The translations under genes were made by a program, and so were the position numbers. DNA of 64,000 bases, taken from contig CAYWRO010000010.1 of NCBI GenBank assembly GCA_964460345.1, positions 1 to 64,000 on the forward strand, in the 5' to 3' direction. The notes beneath the pieces are model-generated. The model was not told where the DNA came from. It saw only the letters and a program-made list of their open reading frames with translations, and ran no database searches. Origin of the DNA: CAYWRO01 sp964460345 (GTDB lineage Bacteria > Planctomycetota > Phycisphaerae > Phycisphaerales > UBA1924). Position 1 is the stretch's first letter, and each line of letters opens with the position of its first letter. Of the stretch, positions 40,612-51,100 are shown in pieces.

Positions 40612-41568
40612 TCACTTGGTATTCAGGAGGTTCTCCTCCTTGTACACCTCACGGATGCCGCCCTCACGCTTTTCCAACTCCGTGGTGAGGTACGCCGTGC
40701 CGGCCTTGCGGGACTTCAGCAGGCTGGCGGCCTGGCTGGCCACGTCCTCTGGCAAAGAGACGTAGCCCACTCCGGTCGCCAGTGTGCCAGCGTTGGCCAC
40801 GTAGAACTCAGCGAAGCGCCGAACTTCCGGGCGTCGGAGCGACTGCTTGTTGACATAGATGAAAATCGGCCGGCTCAACGGGGCATAGCTGCCGTCAATC
40901 ACATACTCCGGCTCCGGGAGGTAGGCGGTGCCCGTCTTCGGATTCACAATTGGGGCTGCCTTTAGTTTGTTCTTGTTCTCGAAGTAGTACGACGCGCCGA
41001 AGTACCCGATCGAGTACTTGTCGCCCGCGACTCCAGTCACCAGAACGTTGTCGTCCTCGCTCACGGACATGTCGGAACGGAAGCTCTGCCCTTCGCCCAC
41101 GATCACTTCCTTGAAGTAATCGAAGGTGCCCGAGTCCGTGCCGGGGGAGTACACCTTGATGGTCTCGTTCGGCCACGCAGGGTTCAGGTCACTCCACTTG
41201 CGCGCCGAGCCACCCTCAAGGTAAATCTCCTTCAACTGCTCGACGGTCAGTTCATCCACCCAGTCGTTGGCTGGATTCAGCACAACGCTCAGGCCGTCGA
41301 GCGCTACCGGCAGTTCGATGAACTCAACCCCGTTCTGGGCGGCCTGCCTGAACTCGCCGGCCGCGATCGGACGCGACGCGTTGGAGATGTCCGTCTCCCC
41401 GCGCACGAACCGCTTGAAGCCGCCGCCGGTGCCGGAAACCGCCACCGTCACATTTACCTTGGGGTACTCGTCACGAAAAGCCGCGGCGGCCGCCTCGGTC
41501 ACCGGGTACACGGTGCTCGAGCCATCTGCGACCACCTTGCCGCGCAGGGCCGCCTGCTGGGCGTTCAC
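40612..41568 (-). CDS. pstS: Phosphate-binding protein PstS (5' end lost in gap)
   Basis: Periplasmic phosphate-binding protein of the Pst system. 318 residues are visible, essentially the whole mature domain: GKVVADGSSTVYPVTEAAAAAF, SGTGGGFKRFVRGETDISNASRP (phosphate-contacting Ser/Thr/Asp), VYSPGTDSGTFDYFKEVIVGEG, IGYFGASYYFENK, and SRPIFIYVNKQSLRRPEVRRF. The start codon and signal peptide fall in the N run at 41569-41668. The open frame that continues across the Ns into an unrelated lipoprotein is an artefact of the gap. First gene of pstSCAB here. Confidence 0.93.
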   Translation of the reverse strand: MNAQQAALRGKVVADGSSTVYPVTEAAAAAFRDEYPKVNVTVAVSGTGGGFKRFVRGETDISNASRPIAAGEFRQAAQNGVEFIELPVALDGLSVVLNPANDWVDELTVEQLKEIYLEGGSARKWSDLNPAWPNETIKVYSPGTDSGTFDYFKEVIVGEGQSFRSDMSVSEDDNVLVTGVAGDKYSIGYFGASYYFENKNKLKAAPIVNPKTGTAYLPEPEYVIDGSYAPLSRPIFIYVNKQSLRRPEVRRFAEFYVANAGTLATGVGYVSLPEDVASQAASLLKSRKAGTAYLTTELEKREGGIREVYKEENLLNTK

Positions 41569-41668
41569 NNNNNNNNNNNNNNNNNNNNNNNNNNNNNNNN
41601 NNNNNNNNNNNNNNNNNNNNNNNNNNNNNNNNNNNNNNNNNNNNNNNNNNNNNNNNNNNNNNNNNNNN

Positions 41669-42126
41669 TCGATCGGGCCAAGCATCTCGGCACCCGCGGC
41701 TGCCAGGCTTAACTGGAACACGTACCCGATCCCGACCCCCGAGGCACGCCTGTGCAGGGCCGTCTGCTCTGGTGGAAACTGCCATTCCGCGAGGAGCGAA
41801 CCGGTCTCGTCCAAGAGGAAGAACCGCATGGAACCCGGCGGCGTGACCGGCAGCGGATACCGAGGGTCATGACTGAACAGGTGCGCCGTCGCGAGGATCG
41901 TGTCCGCATACCCGTCGGCATCCGTGTCCTCGGGAAACTGGCTCACCGTCAGAACGACGGAGCCGGCCGGGAGATTGTCAGGCTGACGGGGCGTGGACCC
42001 CGCGCGGGCATCGCGCATCGGGGGCCCCTCCGCTACGCAACCCCCGAGAGCCGCCGCCGCGATCGCCGCGGCCACGAAGCGGCTCCCGAACGTCACGGCC
42101 CACCTGGCCCGTCGTCCACAACTCAT
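41669..42126 (-). CDS. Lipoprotein overlapping the giant secretin gene (3' end lost in gap)
   Basis: About 152 residues before the gap. Signal peptide with lipobox: SRFVAAAIAAAALGGCVAEG, giving lipidated Cys about residue 30. A short linker is followed by a beta-rich domain: VVLTVSQFPEDTDADGYADT (a calcium-loop-like DTDADGYAD) and SMRFFLLDETGSLLAEWQF. The ATG at 42126 overlaps the secretin stop (ATGA), so it is translated with the secretin. T2SS secretins often need a pilotin lipoprotein, and position makes this a candidate. There is no sequence likeness to GspS or PilF helices, so the role is inference only. Confidence 0.7.
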
Positions 42127-45100
42127 CGCGGCATGTCCTCCGGCTCCCGTCCCGGCTGATAAGGGCCGATCCAGATCGCTTCGTCAGCCGGCGTGGGGCC
42201 GGGAACCGGCCCGGGTTCGTCGGTCCCGTTCGTTACTTCCCCGATGATGCTGGCCTTGACCTCGTCCGGGACCGAGAGTTCCTCGATCGATCGTTCTCGA
42301 ATCCGGCGCAACCGATCCGTGCCTTCCGGTGACGCCGAACGGATCACACGCGGCGTCAGGATCACGAGCAGTTCCGTCTTGAGGTTGTTGTACTGATGTG
42401 ACCGGAAGACTTCGCCGGCGATCGGAATGTCTCCGAGCAGCGGCACCTTTGTGTCACGCTTCTCGAGGGTGCTCTGGATGAGGCCGCCGATGACAATGGT
42501 TTCGCCGTCCTTCACGGTCACGTTGGTGTCGATCTCCCGCTTGGAGATGATCGGCGCCTGGAAATCCTCGCTGATGTCCGTCGTCCGCGTGCTCACGTTG
42601 GAGATCTGCGGCTGAATGGACATCCGCACGTAGCCGTCCGTATTGATCGAGGGCGTGACATTAAGGAGGATGCCGACGTCCTCACGCGTGACGTTCGCCT
42701 GGGTGCGGTTCTCGAAGGTGGAGACGCTCTCGATGATGGCGATGTTCTCGCCCACCTGGATGTTGGCTGTCTCGTTGTTGTTGACCATGATCTGCGGCTT
42801 GCTGAGCACCTCCAGGCGTCCCTGGGCCTCCAACGCGCGCACCATGAAGGAGAAATCCGCCGTTGAAACGGAGACGTTCGGCACGCCCAGCGCGGTCGTG
42901 ATGCCCGCCCCCGCCGTGAGGAAACCGCCGGTCACATCCAACCGGCCGAGCGGTCCGACCTCAAAATCCACGCCCCAGTCGAAGCTCTCATCCAGCGTCA
43001 CCTCTGCCAGCAGAACCTCGATCATCACCTGTGGTGGTGTCGAGTCCAGTTCCGCCACGATCTTGTCGATCGCGTCCCGGTACCGCGGCGAGACGCCGAC
43101 GATCAGGCGCTGACTCGCCTCATCCCCCTGCACCGTGACCTCCCGCTCGAGCAGGCGGATGAGGGAGCCTGACCGCTCCGGGCTGCCGAGGATCTGCCGG
43201 AACGTCTGCGCTTCGCCCTCGAAGTAGCCGCGCAGGGTTGCAGCGACCTCTGTAGCGCTGGCGTTGCGAAGCTGGTAGACAACCTGCTCCCGTTCGTTGG
43301 CCTCGACCGAATCGAGCTCCGTGATGACGTCACGCACCTCCTTGAGATACTCCTCCGTGCCGGAAACGAGGATCGAGTTCGTACGGCCGTCGATCGTGAT
43401 GGCCAGCGCCTGACGTTCGTCGGGAATCGGAAAGAGTTGCGATGGCGTCAAGTCGGTTTCGTTGTCACGTTGCTCGGTGCGCCCCGGGACCAGCACCAGC
43501 GTCTCCCCCTGCTGGCTCAAGTTAAACAGGTCCCGCAACACGTCCGCCATCGCCCTGGCGTCGGCGTTCTTCAGGTTAAAGATCTCCACCTTGCGCGCGC
43601 CGGCGCTCGTCTGGTCCAGGTCGGCGATGATCGTCTCGATCAGGCGCATGAGTGGCGCCGGCGCGACGGCCACCACGGCGTTCGTTCGCAGCTCGGCTGT
43701 GAGGGTCACCTGCTCCTGAAGCGCGCCGTTGATTTCAGCTTCGGTCGGCTCAGCAATGCCCTCCCCGTCGCGCAGGTGCATGGCCTGCTGATTACGGATG
43801 AATCGCAGGATCTGGGCCTGACGCCCGCCGATCGACCCACCGCCCGCGATTGGTCGTCCCGCAAGCACATTCTGCAGCAGCACAACCACATCCGCCGCAT
43901 TGGCCCGGACCAGTTCGATCCGCTTGATCTCGGTAACCGCTGTGACCGGGGCTTCGGCGAGTTGTCCGATGAGGGTTCTGATCGCCGTGATGTCCGCCTG
44001 ATTGCCCCGGACGATCACCGCGTTGAGCCGCGCATCCGCGGTGACGCTGACGGCATCTGCTCCGCGTCGAGCGACCTCACGCTCCACATACAGGCCCTGA
44101 ATCGCCGTCACCAGTTCGGAAGCTCGCATTCCCGCCGCGGGGATCACGTCGACAAGCTGGCTCGTACCGGCCTGCTCGGCCCCGGCCGCCAGCAGCGTGA
44201 TCAACTCCTCAACGATCTTGAGATTCTCATCGCTCGCCGCGATGATCAGTGAACTCGTCGCCGGTTCCGGCTCAACGCTGAAGGTGTCACTTGGCGATGG
44301 AACGCCGCCCGCCCGACGCGCCGATTCGAGGCGCTCGCGCATGAGCTGCTCGATCTTGGGGGCCAGGCGTGTGACATCGGCATTGGGCACGGGCACGACG
44401 TGGATCCCCACGAGCGGATCCATCGCCTCGCCGTCGAACCGCTGAAGCAGTGCTTCCACAACAGCGAAGCTGCTGGGGCTCGTGGAGATCACCAGGGAGT
44501 TCGTCCGCTGATCGGCGATGAGGATGAGATCGTCCTCCTGCCGGATGGCCCCACTGGCGACCTGCTGCCTGAAGATCTGCTCAAGCATCCCCGCCACGCG
44601 ATCGGCCGCAGCGAACTTCAATGGATAGACGCGCACCGTGTTGGCCGCCGCGGCCGCTGGCACATCGAGCATCTTGACCAGTTCACGCACGGCAGTCGCA
44701 TTCGCGGTTGAACCGATGACGAGGATCGCGTTGAGGTTCTCCTCCGGGAGAATCGTCAGGCTCGTCAGGGACGCGAAGATGTCCGATTCCACGCGAGGCG
44801 CGTTGCCCGCCGGCTGGCCCTCCGGCTGAGCCTGGGCGATGCGGATGCGGGCAACCTGTCGCCGCAGGGCCTCGGCTTCCGGCGTTTGCTCGACGCCGCT
44901 GATCAGGATTTCATTCAACTTGCGCGACAGCCTTGAAGCGTCGGCGTGCTTCAGCGGGATCACCACCGGCTCGATCCAGTTGGCGGTCTGGTCCGAATCC
45001 AGCTCGCCGACGATAATCTCAACCAGCGCCACGGCCTCTTCCCGGCCCGCGATCACCAGCGCGTTGGTGCGTTCGTCAACCGACACGGCAATCTCGCCGA

Positions 45101-48100
45101 TCAGCGCCTGCCCCACCTGCGTTGTCGGCAGCGCGGCGATGGCGGAGCCCGGCATGCGCCGGATGGCTTCTCCCTGATTGAACAGATCGCGCACGACGCC
45201 GGCTATCCGCGTCGCCGATGCGTGCTGCAGCGGGAAGAAGCGAATAGTCACCGCATCGCCGACGGGCAGCTTGTCGAGCAGGCGCGTTACTTCTCGAAGA
45301 GCGGCAACGTTCTCCCGCGTNNNNNNNNNNNNNNNNNNNNNNNNNNNNNNNNNNNNNNNNNNNNNNNNNNNNNNNNNNNNNNNNNNNNNNNNNNNNNNNN
45401 NNNNNNNNNNNNNNNNNNNNAGCGATGTGAGCGTTTCGGCGTCGCGCACAGATCCGACGATCGCCAGCGCCCGGCGGCTGCGCAACGGCACAATCGTCAC
45501 CGGCTCGGAGACAATGCCCATGCGATCGCCTGGCGTGGGGCGATTGACCCCCATCTGCTCCAGCAGCGCTTTGACCTCGTCCGGCGAGTTGTTCTCAATG
45601 TCGATGATGAAAACGCCGGGGGCTGGCATTGACCGCCCCTGGTCCCCCTCTGCGCCCGGCTCCGGCAGACCCGCCACGCCTTCGAGTTCCGCCGCGACCT
45701 GTCCGATCTCCCGATAGAGCGTCTCGCTGCTGGAAATCACCAGCGAGTTGTTCAGCCGGTCGACGGCGATCGCAAGCGGCTCGCCGCGCTGGGCGGCGGC
45801 AGGGGCGAACGTCGTCTGCAGCGTGGTGGCGACGTACGCGGCGGGCACATTTTCCAGCCGCAGCACACGCACGCGTGCCAGCGACTTGTCAGCCTCCTGC
45901 TGCAGGGTTTGCGCCAGCGCTGAGATCTTTGCGAACTCGCTCTCTTCCGCACGCACGATCAGCGTCCCGCTGCGGTCGTCGCCGACGATGACAACGGCCC
46001 GCGGCCCGGAGCCTCGCGTGCTCTCAAGGTCCGCGTACATCTCTCGAAGAGACGCGGCGATCTGCGTCGGTACGCCGCGTTCGATGGAGATAACCCGCGC
46101 TTCGGGAAGCTCGGCAAAGTCCGGCACATCGACCTTTTCCACGACGGCCCGGATGCGCGCCAGGTCCTCGCGTCCGGAAGAGACGATCAGCGAGTTGGTC
46201 AACGACTCGGCGGTGACGGTTACAGTGTCATCCGCATCGATCAGCACCGTCGGGACATCCGGCCCGCTTCCGGAGTCGCCGTTGCGGCCGCGATTGCCGC
46301 GGTTTCTGGCCCGTTCGCGCTCGATCTCCGCCCGCAGAGGGGCCGCGAACGCCTCGTTCAGCGCCCGCGCCAGGCTCGTCGCATCCGCATACTTCAAGGC
46401 AATGATCTCAAGCTGCCGGGAGGTGTCGTACTCCTCGCTGTCCAGCTTCTCAATCAACGCGCGGATCCCCGGCCACTCCTTCTCATCCGCACTGATGACC
46501 AGTGAGTTGGAGACCGGTACGCCGATGATTGCCACACGCTCGGCCTCCGGGGTTGTCGGGATCGACGCGTACGGGCCGTAGAAAACCTCAAGGGCACGGG
46601 CCGTCTGCTCGGCGTCGGCGAATCGCAGCGGCACAAACTCGGTCGTCTGTGTCTCGGCCCGCGGCAGGTCCAACTGCTCAACCATCGCCTCGATCTGGTT
46701 GAGTTGCTGCGCCGTTCCCTGCACCAGGAGGGAGTTCTCATTCCGCGGCGAACTGATCGCCGGCCGCGACTCCCCCGACTCGATCGGCATCTCGCGCAGA
46801 AGCTGCCGGAGCGTGAGCGCAACGTCGTACGCCACGGCATGCTCCAGCGTCAGACGGCGGAACTCCACGGGACTGCGCGTCGGCTGCTCATCAAGATTGC
46901 CGATCTGCTCCATCACCAGGTCCACCGCTTCCTGCGAGCCGGTCAAAATCAGTGAGTTGGTCCGGCGCACGGGCGTAATCGTGATCTTTACACCGGCGGG
47001 CAGGGCGCTCTGGAGCGCCCGTGCTGTCTCTTCCGCCCGTGCGGCGTCGAGCGCCACCGTCACGATGCGAACATCCTCGGTGGAGGGCGGCGCATCAAGC
47101 TGGGACACCAGCAAGGACACCTTCTCAAAGAGCTCATCGGGAGCAGAGACGACGACAGCATTGATGGTGGGCTGCGGCGTCACGATGACGGCGTCAACGC
47201 GTGCCGTTCGACTCGTCGGAAACTGCTCACGCAATGTCCTGGCGATCTCCGCAGCGTCCGCATTTCTGAGGGTGAAGATCTGCCGCGTCCGTCCCTCGGC
47301 CTCTTCCGGCATATCCATCTGGCCGACAAGCTCGCGTATCTGTGCCAGCTCATCGTCCGCCGCCGACACGATCAGCACACGCCCGTCCGGAGACCCGATG
47401 AACGACGGCGTGTCCGCCTGTCCACCGGGACCCGCGGCACGTGCCCGCTCGGCGAAGAAGCGGTCGAGGCTCCGCGCCACGCCGTCCGCCGCGGCGAAGT
47501 TCAGCGTGAGTGTTTCGATGCGCTGTCTCGGCCGCGCCGCCGCCTCGTCGAGTTGCCGGGCGTATCCCTCCGCCTGGGCCAGGCGGTCCTCACGCCCGAT
47601 CAGCACGACGGTCTTCGCCCGCCGGTCAGGCTCGGCCTGGATTGCCCCCGGATCGGTCCCCCGCCACCATGTCCAGCCAGGGGTGGCTGTGGCCTGGATG
47701 AGAGCATTGGCGACGATCGCCGGATCAGCATGCTCCAGCCGCACGGCACGCACCACAAGCTCCGCTCCCGGGGCGGCGGGCTGATCCAACGCTGCGACGA
47801 TTCGCTCCACGGTGTCGAACGACTCCCCCTGGCCCATGACCACCACGCTGTTGGAGCGCTCATCAAACTCGACGATCATCGTGTCTGGCGGCGCATTGTT
47901 GCGTCCACCAACCCAGAAGTAGGGTGGATAGCGCACCTCATCGACCATGTTCGCCACCGCGGTTTGAATCTCCGCGACGCGAGCATGCTTGAGCGGGATG
48001 ATCTTAAATTGAAGGTCGCGCGAGGGGGAAGGGGCATCAAACGTTTCGAGCAGCGACTGTACCTGCGCGAAATCTTCATCGGAGGCCGCGACCACAAGCG

Positions 48101-51100
48101 TGCTCGTGCGCCTGTCGCCCACGATCGCCACCCGGGCCGGCTCATTGCGGCGTCCGCCCGTGCTGGAGGCCGCAGCCCGGGCAGCGAAGAACTGCTGCAG
48201 CGCGGTGGCGACCTGGCCGGCGTCGGCACGCTCGAGCTTGACACTGCGCACAGGGAGCCCCGTCGTTTCCGCGCGATCCGCCTGCGCGACGATGCGCTTG
48301 ACCTCCTCCATCTCCTCCGTAGGGGCGCGAATCACAAAGAGGTTGCTCGAATCATCCGCGGCGATCTGCACCTTGTCGCGCCGTGCGGGGTCGCGCCCGA
48401 CGATCACCGCCTCCACCATGCGCTGCACGCTGCTGGGACGGGCCACCTGCAGCGGAATGATTTCGACAGCCGTCTCCTCATCCCGCATTGCGGCGTCGAG
48501 CGCAGCCAGAAGCCGCTCGACCTCGCCAAGCTGCTCGCTCGTTCCGGTCACCAGGAGCATGTTCGTCCGCGTGTCGCCCACGAACGTCGCACGCGGCAAC
48601 GCCCGCATGGACGGATCCTGCCGCGCCGCATCGAAGGCACGCTGCAGCGTCCCCGCGGCGACCGCCGCCTCCGCGTTCTCAAGTTCAAACTGCCGGATCG
48701 CCACTCGCTCACCTACGGGCGACTGGTCCAGCAGCCCGATGAAGCGATCCAGGATCTCGAACGTTTTCGGCGGCGCCACAACGATCAGCGCTGTGTCCGA
48801 CGGGTCCGCCGTGATCTGAACCGTTCCCGGCTCGATCGTCCCGGTTGCCTTCCCCTCCGGCCCGTCAACCGTGAGTTCCAGAACGCGCTGGGCCTGCCGG
48901 CCCCGGGGCGAGCCGCTGATCAGATCCCCCACTGACCGCAGCGCACGTGTTGCCGTGACGTTGGACAGCGGGTACACCTTGACCGTCGCAGCATTCGCGC
49001 CGGCCGGCCGCGCCATCGCGGCGATCAGTTCGCGCAGCACGGCGAAATCCGTGTCATTCGCGCTGACAATCAGTGCGCCGCCCGCCGGATCCGCCTGCAC
49101 GCTCACCGGCCCCGTAAACCCGCCGGGATTCGTCGCCGACGACCGGCCCACCTGCCGGATGGTGGCGTCTACCACTCTCGTAATCCCCCACGCGTCCGCC
49201 GCGGCGGGAAGCTCCACGATCCGCACGCGCGACGGCTCCGCCGGCATCTGACGCTCGAGTTCCGCAGCGAGCGATGCAACTCGGTCCGTCAAAATCGGCG
49301 AGCCGACCACAATCAGGGAGTTCGTCTCGGGATCGATGGCGATGGTGACATCTGGCTCTGATGCGTCCTCACCGTCTGTCGCGTCCTGCGCGCCCAAAGC
49401 CATCGTTGCCATCACGAGCGGAAGCGTTTGTGGACCGAACCCATGCCCGGGCAGCCATCCTGTCCGCTGCTCACCATCCGAGTCGGGCGCTGCGTCACCG
49501 GCATTCGATCCCTGCTCCTTCACATCCTCGGTGCGCAGCAGATCGTTGAGGGGGACAACTTCGACCTTCGTCCCCTGTCGCTGCTCGAGCAGCCGCCGAA
49601 GTGCTTCGGCCATCATTGCGGCATCCGCCCGCGAACGATCAACCGGGATCATGCGCACATCTCGACGCGTCGACAGAGTGGCCGCATCAAGCGACGTAAT
49701 CAACTGCTCAACGGCCGCGATATCCGTTGGGCTGCCACGGACGATCAGCGAGTTACTCGCGGCGTCAACGCGGATCACTGGCGGCACACCGCCGCCGGGG
49801 GCCTCAGCAAAGAGGGCCGTCGCACTCTGCGCCAGGTCCGCGGCGTTGGCGTTCTTGAGCGTGAGGATCCGTATACCGCTGGTGGATGCGCCGGCATCTG
49901 CCGGTGTGTCGAGTTCGCGAACGATCTGCTCGGCGACTTCGACGACCCCGACCGGGCCGGTCACCACAACGGCATTGAGCCGCTGAGCGGCCGCGACGCG
50001 AATCTGCGGGCCGTCGTTAGCCTGCGCCGCGCGCCACCGCTCCCACGGCGGCAGTTGGTCGATGATTGACTCCTTCTTCAGCAGGGTCTCAACCAGCGGG
50101 GCAATCGCTTCGGCCTCCGCGTGCTCCAGGCGGATCGTCCGTACGTCTACACCGTCCGGCCGCGCGGAAGCCGGAGGCGCGACGTCCAGCGACCCGAGCA
50201 GTTCCTCCACCTTCTTCACATCCGCCTCGACGCCGGAGATCAGAATGGAGTTGGAGCCGGTCGTTGCCACAACCGTGACGCCGCCAGGCCCCTGCGGACC
50301 GGCCAGATCCATCGATGGAATCGCCTGGCGCACGGCCGCGGCCGCCCCGGCCGCCTCGGCATAGGTCAGCGGCACCACGCGCACCACAGTCCGACCGACG
50401 TCCGCGGCGGGCAGATCCAGTGTCGAGATCAACTGCTGAGCGACTTCCTGGGCAAACTCAGGCGCTGAAACGATGAGGGTGTTGGTCGTGCGATCCGCCG
50501 CGATGTCCAGGAGCCCCGCCGCCTCGCGGGGTTCGAGCCCCTGTTTGATCGCTTCCTTCTCGATCTGAGCGATAAGCAACCGCTGCAGCAAGGGCTGCAG
50601 GCTGTCGGCCCGCGCGTGCTTGAGCGGGTACATCGCCAATCCAGTTGCCGGCCGCGCCGCCGGCGCATCGAGTTCTGCAAGCACACTCTCCACGCCCTCA
50701 AAGATCTGGCGCGGACCGCTTACCACGAGCGACCGGCTTACCGGCTCGGTCGTGATGCTGATGGCGCCCTGGGCGCCGCTCTCGGTCGTCCCGGGCAGGG
50801 CCTTGCTGGCGACGAGCTGCCGGAGCGTGCTCGCCGCCGCATCGAGTTGGGCGCGCTTGATGCGGTAGGTCCGCACCTCAAGGTCATCCGGAACCTGCTG
50901 CTGGTCGAGCTGCGCCACGAGCTGCTCGAATCCGGCGAGGCGTTGCACCGGCGCATCAACGATCAGCGAGTTCGTCGCCGGATCCGCGCGCACAACGATC
51001 TCGCGCGGCTGTTTCAGGTCCGGCCGCGGCCGCCCGCGCGCATCGACCGGCACGGGCGGCTCGGGATACATCTGGTCGATTACACGCGCCAGTTCCTCAG

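Noticed and set aside
40612..42126. A single 504-codon gene joining PstS to a lipoprotein N-terminus
   Set aside because: The join passes through 100 Ns. The left part is a complete mature PstS and the right part is an unrelated lipoprotein domain, so two genes are more likely.
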